A stretch of 64,000 nt of DNA from Pseudomonas viridiflava (GTDB taxonomy: Bacteria; Pseudomonadota; Gammaproteobacteria; Pseudomonadales; Pseudomonadaceae): the NCBI RefSeq assembly GCF_900580865.1, contig NZ_UTBZ01000130.1, forward strand, positions 1-64,000, given 5' to 3'. Within the stretch, counting starts at the first letter, position 1, and the number at the start of each line of letters is the position of its first letter. The notes under the pieces were generated by a model, which was not told the DNA's origin, ran no database searches, and saw nothing but the letters and a program-made list of their open reading frames with translations. A program made the position numbers and the translations under genes. Of the stretch, positions 44,136-53,347 are shown piece by piece.

Positions 44136-45525
44136 CGCGGGGCCGGGGCGTCACCTGCCGGTGTTTCAAGCGTTGCTGATCACGCTGGGCATGGTGATCA
44201 CCACCGATATTCTGAAAACTGCGCCGACCGTGGCCCTCAACGTCGGGCCAGAGCATTTCTACCTGGTGTGGGTGCTGGGCGGTGTCGCGTCAATGATCGG
44301 TGCGCTGTGTTTTGCCGAGATGGCCACGGCGTTTCCGCATCCGGGCGGCGACTATCATTTTTTGCGCACCGCGTACGGCGAGCGCATGGGATTCTTGTTC
44401 GCCTGGTCGCGGTTTTCGGTGATGCACACCGGGTGGATTGCCTTGTCGGCATTCATGTTTGCCGACTACGTCAACGCGGTAGTGCCGTTGGGGCAGTACG
44501 GCTCGGGGCTGTTTGCCGGGGCGATCATTGCAGCGTTGGTGCTGCTCAATCTCACCGGCAAGCACATCGGCTTTATCACCCAGACCTTGCTGGTAGGTTT
44601 GTTGACGTTGGGTTTTTTGAGCATAGCCAGCGCGGGCGTTTTTTTGGCGTGGCAAGGCATCGAACCACCTGCGCCGAGTGTCCCGCCTGTTGCGCAAAAC
44701 ACTGGCATGGCCGGCTTCTCGACGGCGATGATTTTTGTCTTTCTGGCGTTCGGTGGCTGGAGCGACGCGGCGACATTATCGGCAGAAGTGCGTGATGGCC
44801 GGCGGGGGATTTTCATTGCCATGCTCGGTGCGCTGAGCGTGTTGATGGCGATCTATCTGGCGCTGAACTGGGCGTTCGTTGTGGGCCTGGGATTCACGGG
44901 ACTGGCCGTAAGCAAGGCCCCGGCCGTGGAGTTACTGAACCGCGCATTCGGCGCACCGGGTGTTCTGCTGATTTTGCTGATGGTCGGTATCGCCGCGATC
45001 GCGACCATCAACTCGACCCTGCTGGTCGGCGCCCGCACCACCTACGCTGCCGCGCGCGATGTGCCGCAACTGCGCAGTTTCGGCGACTGGGACGACCGCG
45101 ATGGTGTACCGCGCAACGCGTTACTGGCGGAAGGTGCGGTGGCGTTGCTGCTGGTGCTGTTCGGCAGTTTCACTCAGAGCGGTTTCAACACCATGGTTGA
45201 GTACCTGACTCCGGTTTATTGGCTGTTTCTGAGTTTGAGCAGCGTGGCGCTGATCATTCTGCGGCGGCGTTTTCCCGAGGTGCCGCGGCCGGTGACGGTG
45301 CCGTTGTATCCGCTGTTGCCGCTGCTGTTTTTCGGGTTGTGCCTGTACATGCTGTATTCCAGCTTGACGGTGGTGGGGTTTGGGGCGTTTTTCGGGATTG
45401 GGGTGTTGTTGGTGGGGGCGGTGATTCTGGTCGGGTTGAGCCGACTGCCAACAGCCCCTCACCCCAGCCCTCTCCCGGAGGGAGAGGGGGCCGACCGAGG
45501 TGTCTTGGGGGATACATCGACCTGA
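44125..45525 (+). CDS. APC family permease with REP-encoded C-terminus
   Basis: This 466-residue inner-membrane transporter has about 12 hydrophobic segments and the APC pattern TDILKTAPTVAL and AEMATAFPHPGGDYHFLRTAYG. Its ATG (44125) lies within the end of the TonB receptor gene, so translation is probably coupled. The last 24 or so residues (PHPSPLPEGEGADRG...) are encoded by a REP palindrome rather than by normal gene sequence, so the element has replaced the original stop or 3' end. Substrate unknown; probably an amino acid or amine. Confidence 0.88.
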   Translation: MVSDAGPGRHLPVFQALLITLGMVITTDILKTAPTVALNVGPEHFYLVWVLGGVASMIGALCFAEMATAFPHPGGDYHFLRTAYGERMGFLFAWSRFSVMHTGWIALSAFMFADYVNAVVPLGQYGSGLFAGAIIAALVLLNLTGKHIGFITQTLLVGLLTLGFLSIASAGVFLAWQGIEPPAPSVPPVAQNTGMAGFSTAMIFVFLAFGGWSDAATLSAEVRDGRRGIFIAMLGALSVLMAIYLALNWAFVVGLGFTGLAVSKAPAVELLNRAFGAPGVLLILLMVGIAAIATINSTLLVGARTTYAAARDVPQLRSFGDWDDRDGVPRNALLAEGAVALLLVLFGSFTQSGFNTMVEYLTPVYWLFLSLSSVALIILRRRFPEVPRPVTVPLYPLLPLLFFGLCLYMLYSSLTVVGFGAFFGIGVLLVGAVILVGLSRLPTAPHPSPLPEGEGADRGVLGDTST

Positions 45526-45742
45526 AAGAACGAGTCGATTATGGATTCGGTGAGGCAAAAACAGGCTGAGGTCGGTTGTGGATTCAGTGAGGCAAATACA
45601 GGTCGAGGTCGATTGTGGATTCAGTGAAGCAAAAACAGGCTGAGGTCGATTACGGATTCAGTGAAGTACGTTCAGGTCGGCGTACTTCTCCAATATCCCC
45701 GGATCGGTTCCCTCTCCCTCTGGGAGAGGGCTAGGGTGAGGG
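45458..45742. repeat. REP-flanked element with 37-bp tandem repeats
   Basis: Outer inverted REPs (CCCCTCACCCCAGCCCTCTC at the left, ending GGGCTAGGGTGAGGGG at the right) enclose an inner inverted pair, TCGACCTGAAAGAACG and CGTTCAGGTCGGCG. Between these lie tandem 37-bp units beginning GGATTC at 45543, 45580, 45617 and 45654 (the last partial). The left REP lies within the 3' end of the APC permease gene. The plan matches the array at 32845-33290 but with a different core. Confidence 0.88.
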
Positions 45743-45746
45743 GCTC

Positions 45747-46208
45747 TTAAAAGGACACCTCAGCCGGCTGCGACAACCGCAGCACCGACAAATCCCCGGT
45801 CATACGCTTGTAAGCCAAACGAATCGCTTCAATGTTGCCCACATTCTTCGCACTGTTCTCATGCAAAATCACAATCACCTTGGTACTCAACCGCTCAGGC
45901 TCCTTCGCGCCCTTATCCCGCCACTGCCCATAAGCATCGAACACACTGAAACCATCAGGAAACCGCGACGTCACCTCCTGATCAAGAAACTCGCGCCAGC
46001 GCGCCGGGCTGACCGCACCGTCCTTGCCATCAATCGAACCCACCGAAAAGTACAACTCGGTGCGAATCCACTGTGCCTGCGCTGGCCGCGAGGCATCGCC
46101 TTGCAGGGTCGAGCTGGCGGGATCATTGGTGTGAACGGACGCAGGAGGAGGGCTGGCACAACCGGCGACGGCCAGGAACAAGGCCGCCAGTAAAAGACGT
46201 TGAGGCAT
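45747..46208 (-). CDS. DUF3574 lipoprotein
   Basis: This 153-residue protein has a lipoprotein signal with lipobox VAGC (about residue 17). Its mature part fits DUF3574: WIRTELYFSVGSIDG, WREFLDQEVTSRFPDGFSVFDAYGQW and STKVIVILHE. The family's role is unknown. Its stop codon lies 5 nt beyond the REP-flanked element. The upstream region of about 108 nt separates it from the MscS-type gene on the same strand. Confidence 0.87.
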   Translation of the reverse strand: MPQRLLLAALFLAVAGCASPPPASVHTNDPASSTLQGDASRPAQAQWIRTELYFSVGSIDGKDGAVSPARWREFLDQEVTSRFPDGFSVFDAYGQWRDKGAKEPERLSTKVIVILHENSAKNVGNIEAIRLAYKRMTGDLSVLRLSQPAEVSF

Positions 46209-46316
46209 GGAACATCCTTATTGATCGTTAGGTGAACCGCTCGAGTATAAGGTTGCTGTTCACCACCCAATAAAGACCTAAAAAGCAGTCTGATAGGCGC
46301 TTCGGGAATAACCCGA

Positions 46317-48701
46317 TTACGTCGTCGCCGGCGGTTTCGCCAAGACAATTTCCGCCGCCCCCAAACGCTTCAGAATCTCGAGCAGCAAATCACTTTTAGT
46401 CACCCCGACAATCCGCGGGCTGCCCACGTAGCCGGTTACCGTCAAGGTAATGCCGTCCGGCGACAAGTTGCTGAAGCGCACGAACGGTGCCGGTTTATCG
46501 AGGATGGTTTCGTTCTCCCGATAAGTTGTGAGCAACAGCTCCTTGACCTCTTCAGGATCAATGTCCAGCGAGAACACCAACTCCAGCGATGCCACGCCTT
46601 GCGCGCTGCCGCCCAATGTCACGTTGCGCAGGTTTTGCGAAATCAATTGCGAGTTCGGCACGATGACGATCGAGCGGTCGCTGAGCTGGATTTCCGTGGC
46701 GCGCACGTTGATGCGGCGAATATCGCCTTCAACGCCGCTGATGCTGATCAAGTCGCCGACCTTCACTGGCCGTTCAGTCAGCAGAATCAGGCCCGAGACG
46801 AAGTTCTTGACGATCTCCTGCAAACCAAAGCCGATGCCCACCGACAGCGCACTGACGATCCACGCCAGGTTGGTCCACTGCACGCCCAGTGACGACAGCG
46901 TCAGTAGAATCACGAACGCATAACCGATGTTGGAAAACAGCGTGCTCAGCGAAGCGCACATGCCCGGGTCCATGTCGGTCTTGGGCAGAAACTCATTGTC
47001 GAGCCAGCGGCGCAGGGCGCGGATCAGCCAGATGCCGATCATCAGCGCCAGCACGGCATTGAGCAGATGGCCGGGGACGATGTTCAGCTTGCGTAAGCCG
47101 GCGCCGCCGAGGATCGCCATGATGTTGCTCGCCAGTTGTCCGAGCGTGGTGCCGATGCCGCCGACAAACAGGGCGATGACGGCCAGCAGCAACAACGCGG
47201 CCCGACTGAAACCGGACAGCAGAATCGAGATCTGATCGAGCCGCCGGTCACCGATACCCAGTAACTGTTTGAGCGCTTTGCCGCTCGCGTGCCGAGGTGA
47301 AAACACGTGCTCGCAGACGTCCTTGATCAACTGGATCAGCAGGTAAAAACCTGACAGGACAATGTACGCCCACACCAGCTCATAGCTGATGAACCGTGCC
47401 AGCGATACATAGCCGGCGAGCAGGGCAATCGCTGAGACGAACATCGAGACGCTGGCCAAGGTGTAAATCACCCCGGCAAACGTGCTGTTCGCCGCCGCCG
47501 CGTCATTGGCCGCGACCAGCGCCTTGCGCACTTTGCCGACGCGCAACAGCAGGATCGTGACGATTGCCAGCACAACGATGGAAATCACCCCGCGCCCGGC
47601 AATCACGATCTGGCTGCTCATGCCGGTGGCGTTGCTCACCTGCACCAGCGTCACCAGCACCAGTAACGTGCAGGACAGCATGCGCGGGTAAGGTTTGAGC
47701 GCCAGCGCTACCTGATCGGCAATCGCCGGCAAGCGCCACGAGGGATGCTCAGTCGACAGCAAAGCGCGACTCAAACCGGTGAGCAGCACGCAGGCATACA
47801 CGACCTTTTCGAACTCTTCGGAGAAGGTTTCCAGCACCGGCGGCAAGGGTTGGTGGCGGGTGCAGGCATAGAACAATAATTGCAAGGCAATGCCGGTGGT
47901 GACGATGGTCGCCAGCGCCGAGGCGAACGCCAGTGCACTGCGGCGCAGGCGACCCTCCGGCATGCGGTAAATGCACACCCAGGTCAGACCCCGTTCGGCC
48001 AGCCTGCGCCCAAATGTCCAGATGATCAGCGCCAGCAACACCAGCACACTGGTGTAGAACCGCTCACCCGGCGCCCACACGGTGGCCCAGGTGTCGCGCA
48101 CTTGAGCGACGAAAAAGCGCAAGCGCTGACGATCATCCTCGGTCGGGCTCACCAGCGGCGACCAGAAACGCGGACTCAGAACACTGTCAGTGCCCAGCGT
48201 CAGTTCGCTCTCCAGCAACGTGCGGCGGATGCCCGCGATCTGCGTAATCAGATCCGCCGCGCTCTGCTTCAACGCCGCCAGGCTCTTCAGTGTCCCGTCT
48301 ACTTTGTTCTTTTGCTCCGCCAGTGAGGCTCGCTGCGCGATGATATCCGCTTGCTCCGCCGCCACTTCGGCATCCGGCGCGGCCCCCAACACCCCCAGCT
48401 GCACGGTCAACTGTGCCTGTTGCGGCAACAACGCCGCGGACAACCGATCGACATCCAGAATGAACGCCTGCACGCGATCCTGCGGGCCTTCGAGCTGGTT
48501 GTAGTTGTTCGCCGAGGAAATCTGTTGTTTCAGGCCATCGAGGCGTTGTTGCAGCGCCTGCAGATCGCTTTGCGAAATCACCGGCAACGGCGCGGCAGCG
48601 GTGGTTACCGGCGCCGGCAAATCGGCTGCCCACAGCGTCGGGCTGCCGCCAGTGAGCAGCATGAATACGACAAAAAACAACGACTTCAATGTGTTGCGCA
48701 T
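46317..48701 (-). CDS. Large MscS-family mechanosensitive channel with DUF3772 domain
   Basis: This 794-residue inner-membrane protein has a signal peptide (1-26), a periplasmic DUF3772-like coiled region (about 35-190, rich in Gln and Leu), about ten transmembrane segments and a C-terminal MscS pore and beta domain. The MscS part shows SVGIGFGLQEIVKNFVSGLILL, RPVKVGDLISI and VIVPNSQLISQ. Such channels open under hypo-osmotic stress and release solutes. The start is the ATG at 48701. Confidence 0.93.
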   Translation of the reverse strand: MRNTLKSLFFVVFMLLTGGSPTLWAADLPAPVTTAAAPLPVISQSDLQALQQRLDGLKQQISSANNYNQLEGPQDRVQAFILDVDRLSAALLPQQAQLTVQLGVLGAAPDAEVAAEQADIIAQRASLAEQKNKVDGTLKSLAALKQSAADLITQIAGIRRTLLESELTLGTDSVLSPRFWSPLVSPTEDDRQRLRFFVAQVRDTWATVWAPGERFYTSVLVLLALIIWTFGRRLAERGLTWVCIYRMPEGRLRRSALAFASALATIVTTGIALQLLFYACTRHQPLPPVLETFSEEFEKVVYACVLLTGLSRALLSTEHPSWRLPAIADQVALALKPYPRMLSCTLLVLVTLVQVSNATGMSSQIVIAGRGVISIVVLAIVTILLLRVGKVRKALVAANDAAAANSTFAGVIYTLASVSMFVSAIALLAGYVSLARFISYELVWAYIVLSGFYLLIQLIKDVCEHVFSPRHASGKALKQLLGIGDRRLDQISILLSGFSRAALLLLAVIALFVGGIGTTLGQLASNIMAILGGAGLRKLNIVPGHLLNAVLALMIGIWLIRALRRWLDNEFLPKTDMDPGMCASLSTLFSNIGYAFVILLTLSSLGVQWTNLAWIVSALSVGIGFGLQEIVKNFVSGLILLTERPVKVGDLISISGVEGDIRRINVRATEIQLSDRSIVIVPNSQLISQNLRNVTLGGSAQGVASLELVFSLDIDPEEVKELLLTTYRENETILDKPAPFVRFSNLSPDGITLTVTGYVGSPRIVGVTKSDLLLEILKRLGAAEIVLAKPPATT

Positions 48702-48810
48702 GGGTGAGGCGGCTCGAATGGATCACACAGTCTATGAGGTTAGGTGATCAAGCCGATTGGGGAGGAAAACTTTCGGGTAGAGCAGGGCAGGTGAGCGGAG
48801 CTTCCAGACG

Positions 48811-48842
48811 AAAAAAGCCCGACTGATGAGGTCGGGCCTTTC
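48811..48842 (-). terminator. Rho-independent terminator of the repeat-peptide gene
   Basis: The stem GCCCGAC/GTCGGGC with a 7-nt loop is followed on the minus strand by six T (the A-run at 48811-48816), 28 nt past the stop of the gene that ends at 48870. It may also act on the plus strand. Confidence 0.85.
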
Positions 48843-48869
48843 TTCGGTGACTGCGATGAAGCGCTGCAT

Positions 48870-49145
48870 TCAGACGGCGCGGCGTTCGAGCAGACGGTCG
48901 GAACCACCTTCGGCAACGGCATCGCTGAACAGTGGGTCAGTTTCGGTGGCGGCGGCCACTGCGTCGCTGAACAGTGGGTCGGTCTGAGTAGCGGCGGCCA
49001 CTGCATCGCTGAACAGTGGGTCGGTCTGGGTTGCGGCTGCTACTGCGTCGCTGAACAGCGGATCAGTCTGGGTAGCAGGTTCAGCGGCAAAAGCATTCAG
49101 GGCGAACAGCGAGAAAGCGATGCTGAGAAGGGCTTGGCGTTTCAT
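48870..49145 (-). CDS. Exported small protein with 14-residue tandem repeats
   Basis: This 91-residue protein has a signal peptide (MKRQALLSIAFSLFALNAFA) followed by four copies of a 14-residue unit, TQTDPLFSDAVAAA, the last ending AEG, and a short C-terminal GGSDRLLERRAV. The mature peptide is acidic and would be periplasmic or secreted. The DNA repeats have a 42-bp period and are nearly identical, so copy number could vary between strains. The function is unknown. It has its own terminator. Confidence 0.75.
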   Translation of the reverse strand: MKRQALLSIAFSLFALNAFAAEPATQTDPLFSDAVAAATQTDPLFSDAVAAATQTDPLFSDAVAAATETDPLFSDAVAEGGSDRLLERRAV

Positions 49146-49362
49146 GAGTGTGTGCTCCGAGGTGTAGTGGTTGGGTCTGGAGCCGATCTTACGCCGCGAG
49201 CCTGATAAGAGAACTTCATTGAATTAATGGTTGTTATTGATGCGATTAATGAGCGAGCGTTCAAGGGGTATTCCGCATGGGAATGCAGCATATGAAATTA
49301 ATGAATTTTTCTTATCTCGGTTCACGGCGTAACTTCAGGTCAAAGAGACAAGGAGCCTCACC

Positions 49363-50112
49363 GTGAACCCGAATCCCGCAGCCAAATTCGATACCTCTCG
49401 CGCCAGCGAATACGCCCGGCAAAGCCGCATCGCCCTGGCCGGCTACGACGCTTGTCACGATCTGGCGGCCTGCATGCTAGCCGCCAGCCTCGGCGAATCG
49501 CGTGCGGCGAGGATACTGGTGGTCGGCGCTGGAGGTACGGCGCAGGAAATCATTGCGATGGCGGCGCTGGAGCCGCAGTGGCGCTTCATCGCGGTCGATC
49601 CTTCCGCGCCGATGCTGGAAACCGCGACAGAACAGTTGCAGGCCCACGACTTGTTGCATCGAACGCAGGTGCATCTCGGGCATGTCGAAGACTTGCCGGC
49701 CGATGCGCCATTCGACGCGGCAACATTGATCGGCGTGCTCCATCATCTGAACGGTGACGAACTTAAGCGCCAGATCCTGCAATCGATTCAGGCGCGGCTC
49801 AAGCCCGGCGCGCCATTGATTATCGCGGGCAATCATTACGCCTATGCCAGCCAACCGTTATTGCTGCAGGCGTGGGGGCAGCGTTGGCGGCAGCAGGGCG
49901 CCAGCGCGCAAGAGGTGCAAGCCAAGCTTGGCAAGATTCTGCAAGGCGCCGACCCGCCGCATTCCGAGGCGGCGGTTCAGGCGCTGTTGCATAGGGCGGG
50001 ATTTGGTGAAGCGACGCGGTTCTTCAGCAGTTTGTTCTGGGGCACGTGGCTGACGTGTAAAACGGACGCCTCTAAAAGTACCGACTCGGCACTTCCCCCA
50101 ACACTTGCTTGA
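49363..50112 (+). CDS. SAM-dependent class I methyltransferase
   Basis: This 249-residue enzyme has the SAM motif ILVVGAGGTAQE, the acidic residue in FIAVDPSAPMLE and the post-motifs FDAATLIGVLHHL and LKPGAPLIIAGNHY. The substrate is unknown. The start is a GTG at 49363 with AAGGAG 7 nt upstream. Its 3' end overlaps the 3' end of the convergent AraC gene by 41 nt, so the last 13 codons of both share DNA. Confidence 0.88.
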   Translation: MNPNPAAKFDTSRASEYARQSRIALAGYDACHDLAACMLAASLGESRAARILVVGAGGTAQEIIAMAALEPQWRFIAVDPSAPMLETATEQLQAHDLLHRTQVHLGHVEDLPADAPFDAATLIGVLHHLNGDELKRQILQSIQARLKPGAPLIIAGNHYAYASQPLLLQAWGQRWRQQGASAQEVQAKLGKILQGADPPHSEAAVQALLHRAGFGEATRFFSSLFWGTWLTCKTDASKSTDSALPPTLA

Positions 50113-50839
50113 ACACCGTCGCAAACGCACTGGAGCTGCTGTAGCCCAAGTCCATGGCGACCTGTGTGACCGACTGACCGTTGCCCAGCATGACAATCGC
50201 CGCCAGCAGACAGGCTTGCTGCCGCCATTCGATATAGCTGATCCCGGTGTGCAGCCGAAAGAGTCGGGTGAAGGTGCGCCGGCTCATGCCCGAACGTTGC
50301 GCCATGTCGTCGATACCGACCTCCAGCGAGGGCTGCTGCAGAAACGCGCGGCACACCATTGCCAGTCTGGGTTCTGCCGGTAACGGCGCGTTGAGCGAAA
50401 GCGCTGGCATGCTGGCGATTTCATGCAGCAGCAACCCCATCAAATGGCCGTCATGCCCTTGAGTGCAATAGCGCGCGGGGACATCGATGGCTTTTAACAG
50501 CAGGTGGCGCAACAACGGAGACACCTCCAGCACCTGGCATTGCCCCGGCAGTCCGAGGCGCTGCGCCGCTTGTTTACGGATGTAGGTGTTGTGCAGCGTG
50601 ACAGGTCCGCGCATTTGCATGGAGTGGGGCAGTTGCGCGGGAACCCAGATGCCGCGTTGCGGCGGCACGACCCAGTTGCCGTCATCGGTAAAAACGGTGA
50701 TGACGCCGCTGGCAGCGTAGGCAAATTGGCCGCGCTGGTGATCGTGCAGCGGGAACAGCGTGCCGTCCGCGTAATCAATGGCGGTCACGACGGCATCGCG
50801 CGGGGTGTTCTGATAGGGATGGCTGGAGATTTCTCGCAT
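50072..50839 (-). CDS. AraC family transcriptional regulator with cupin domain
   Basis: This 255-residue regulator has an N-terminal cupin (FPLHDHQRGQFAYAASG, then WVVPPQRGIWVPAQLPHSM) and a C-terminal AraC domain with DMAQRSGMSRRTFTRLFRLHTG and LGYSSSSAFATVFKQVLGEVP. This pattern is typical of regulators next to drug or metabolite exporters. Here the EamA transporter gene lies divergently upstream, 108 nt away, and is the likely target. The start is the ATG at 50839. Confidence 0.9.
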   Translation of the reverse strand: MREISSHPYQNTPRDAVVTAIDYADGTLFPLHDHQRGQFAYAASGVITVFTDDGNWVVPPQRGIWVPAQLPHSMQMRGPVTLHNTYIRKQAAQRLGLPGQCQVLEVSPLLRHLLLKAIDVPARYCTQGHDGHLMGLLLHEIASMPALSLNAPLPAEPRLAMVCRAFLQQPSLEVGIDDMAQRSGMSRRTFTRLFRLHTGISYIEWRQQACLLAAIVMLGNGQSVTQVAMDLGYSSSSAFATVFKQVLGEVPSRYF

Positions 50840-50947
50840 GGCCCGATTCTAATGAAAGTTGGCCTGTGACTGAAAGCAGGCCATGTCGATTGCCTGCATA
50901 TTTCCTCACGCCCGAGTACTTCCGCTCGGCGCCGGGAAAGATTGACC

Positions 50948-51847
50948 ATGCAAAAGAAGCATCTTGTACTCGCCGTTCTTGTGACGGCTGTCTGGGGATT
51001 GAACTTTCCCGTGACCAAACTCGGCCTTGCCGCTATAGACCCGCTGTTGCTGACCGCGCTGCGTTTCACGTTGGCTGCATTGCCTTGGGTGTTTTTCGTC
51101 GAGCGTCCACGTGTGGCGTTCAGCTGGCTGGCCGCTTACGGATTGATCTTTGGTGTGGCGATGTGGGCGTTGATCAACCTCGGCATTGCGTGGGGCGTGC
51201 CACCGGGAACGGCATCGTTGCTGATCCAGTTCAGTGCATTTTTCACCTTGGGCTGGGGCGTGGTTTTTTTTGGCGAGCGTCTGGGACGGCTGCAATGGCT
51301 TGGCACGTTGTTGGCCGCCGCCGGCCTGATGGGCATCGTACTCAGTCGCCCTGGCGACGCATCGGTGGCGGGTCTGGCACTGGTGATTGGCAGCGCCTTG
51401 GCGTGGAGCATCGGCAACGTGGTGATCAAGGTCTCGAAAGTGCGTGAGATCTTCGCGTTTGTGGTGTGGGCCAGCCTGTTCCCACCCATCCCGCTTATGC
51501 TGCTGACGTGGTTGCTGCATGGCTCGGCAGCGTTCACTGCACTGCCGTCGCAGCTCAATGCGATGACGGTGTTTTCGCTCGCGTTTCAGGTCTACGCCGC
51601 GACGCACTTCAGTTATTGGGGATGGAACCTGCTGTTGCGTGAATACCCGATTTCGCGAGTGGCACCGTTGTCGCTGTTGATTCCTGTGTTCGGGATCTTC
51701 AGCTCGATGGCGATCTTCGGCCAGTATCCAAGCCTCTTTGACTGGCTTTCGATCTCGCTGGTGTTACTGGCGATCCCCTTGGGATCAGGGCATGTGCACG
51801 CAACGCTGCTACGCCTGCGGGTTCGCCAGCCACTGTGCTCTGGATAA
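50948..51847 (+). CDS. EamA/DMT family exporter (O-acetylserine/cysteine exporter-like)
   Basis: This 299-residue inner-membrane protein has ten hydrophobic segments in two EamA repeats and starts with the DMT pattern LAVLVTAVWGLNFPVTKLGL. It resembles the E. coli cysteine/O-acetylserine exporter EamA. The ATG at 50948 has GGGAAAG upstream. It is divergent from an AraC regulator. Its last 39 nt overlap the 3' end of a convergent GNAT gene. Confidence 0.9.
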   Translation: MQKKHLVLAVLVTAVWGLNFPVTKLGLAAIDPLLLTALRFTLAALPWVFFVERPRVAFSWLAAYGLIFGVAMWALINLGIAWGVPPGTASLLIQFSAFFTLGWGVVFFGERLGRLQWLGTLLAAAGLMGIVLSRPGDASVAGLALVIGSALAWSIGNVVIKVSKVREIFAFVVWASLFPPIPLMLLTWLLHGSAAFTALPSQLNAMTVFSLAFQVYAATHFSYWGWNLLLREYPISRVAPLSLLIPVFGIFSSMAIFGQYPSLFDWLSISLVLLAIPLGSGHVHATLLRLRVRQPLCSG

Positions 51848-52357
51848 TCCGTAGCACTTGCACAGGGCGGGTGCCCCGGAAAGGTTCAATTCGGCGTCGT
51901 ACAAGTGCGCGGCGCCGATTTTCAACAGCGCTTTTTGCGAACGAATGTTGGCGGGACCGACGTGGAAATAGACGATGTCGTAGGTCTTGAAGGCATGCTC
52001 CAGCATCAATCGCTTCAACTCACGATTGGCATCGCCGCCCCATTTCGCCCGCACCAGAAAGGTGTAGCCGATGGCGATACTCTCGGGTTGATCGGGCGGC
52101 GTGTAGTAGCTCGACATACCGACGATGTGCCCCGAGCCGATATCGATGACGGCGAGTGCTTTCTGGCTGGCGAGCCGAGCGGCGAAGTACGCTTCAAATA
52201 CGCGTCGTTCATAGCGATCGCTGGCGGGGTGGCCGGCCCAGATCAGTGGATCGCTGGCCGCTAAGAACAGCGCTTCAACGTCACTGGCAGCCAGTGCTCT
52301 GATTTTCAGCGTGCGTCCATGCAGAGCGGGCTGGCCGTCGAAGTCGGGTACAGGCAT
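51809..52357 (-). CDS. GNAT family N-acetyltransferase (RimJ/RimL-like)
   Basis: This 182-residue enzyme has an acceptor-side N-terminus (LKIRALAASDVEALFLAASD) and the acetyl-CoA region AKWGGDANRELKRLMLEHAF, followed by VGPANIRSQKALLKIGA, the usual RimJ/L order. The Q/RxxGxG loop is replaced by KWGGDAN, as in several proteins of this branch. The substrate is unknown. It converges on the EamA gene and overlaps it by 39 nt. Confidence 0.87.
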   Translation of the reverse strand: MPVPDFDGQPALHGRTLKIRALAASDVEALFLAASDPLIWAGHPASDRYERRVFEAYFAARLASQKALAVIDIGSGHIVGMSSYYTPPDQPESIAIGYTFLVRAKWGGDANRELKRLMLEHAFKTYDIVYFHVGPANIRSQKALLKIGAAHLYDAELNLSGAPALCKCYGLSRAQWLANPQA

Positions 52358-52505
52358 GGTTTCCGTTCCTGGTCGTTCTGGAAAGTGCGACCAGTTTAGG
52401 GCGGCAAGAGGTTAAGGAAAGATCCAATTCGAGGAGGATTTGTGGGGCCACTCGGTCCAGGAGCTTGGCCTGATGAGTGGGGGATTATCCGGCAATTAAT
52501 CTGCC

Positions 52506-53234
52506 TTATATCATTCTAAGCAACGCAGCTTTGATAATGGCTTCTGAACGTGTTGAAGAATTCATTTTTCGGGTGAACTGTTTGACGTGAAAGTATACGG
52601 TCGCACGCGTGACGTTGATGGTGTCGGCCACCTGCTTGGATGTCAGGCCATCAGCGAGCAGGCGCATGATGCGTACTTCACGAATATTTAGCTGACTACT
52701 TGCCACGGATTGGCTGCATTTCGACAGGTGACTTATTTTTTGGGCGACCATTCGTGATTCCGAGAACAATGTTTCGTAGGTTTCATTGAAGTCAACGTCG
52801 GGTCGGTCTGTGTTCGCCCAAATCAGAGTCAATGACGCCACGCTGCCGTTATGCATGGGATAAATTAACGTCGAAGCATCTGCCACGCGTTTGGCTGCAG
52901 ACGTTTTTATCAATGTGACAATGCTCGGCGAGGACACGGGCAGCCCGTTGCTCCAGTGATGTATTTCTACGTCACTGGCTATATCCAGAACCGGGTCCAT
53001 CATCCAGATTTTTTCCTGGTCGTAGATAACCCGACAGGAAAAGTCAAAATTGTCAGTGAGATAGACTTTCGGAAGTGATACAGGTACCGCCGCCTTGTAG
53101 AAAATTGCGTAATGGCTGCAGTTTGTCTTTAGCAGGATCCTCCTTGTTAGTTCCTTTTGAAACGTGCCCGCGAATGAAACTCGCGCGTAGTCAAATGCTT
53201 GTCGAAAATCAACGTTATGTTTAGCCACGACCAT
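52506..53234 (-). CDS. LuxR-type transcriptional regulator
   Basis: This 242-residue protein has a C-terminal LuxR HTH at about 180-242 (LNIREVRIMRLLADGLTSKQVAD, then ATVYFHVKQFTRKM). Its N-terminal region of about 165 residues is compatible with an autoinducer-binding domain, but I do not see the full set of conserved Trp/Tyr/Asp ligand residues, so it may bind something else. No luxI-type gene is in the window. The gene is AT-richer than its neighbours and divergent from the toxin-like gene, which it probably controls. Confidence 0.88.
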   Translation of the reverse strand: MVVAKHNVDFRQAFDYARVSFAGTFQKELTRRILLKTNCSHYAIFYKAAVPVSLPKVYLTDNFDFSCRVIYDQEKIWMMDPVLDIASDVEIHHWSNGLPVSSPSIVTLIKTSAAKRVADASTLIYPMHNGSVASLTLIWANTDRPDVDFNETYETLFSESRMVAQKISHLSKCSQSVASSQLNIREVRIMRLLADGLTSKQVADTINVTRATVYFHVKQFTRKMNSSTRSEAIIKAALLRMI

Positions 53235-53347
53235 ATCTATCCTTGATTCGGTATCAGGGGCGAACCGTCAGGCTAGCTAGAGGTTGCAGAGTTTTCAACC
53301 AGACAGACGCAAGTCAACTCAGGGACAAGGTCGCGTAGCACATGAAT

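Noticed and set aside
45543..45683. 37-bp tandem units as a CRISPR array
   Set aside because: The units are directly adjacent without unique spacers, lie inside a REP-flanked element, and there are no cas genes in the window.
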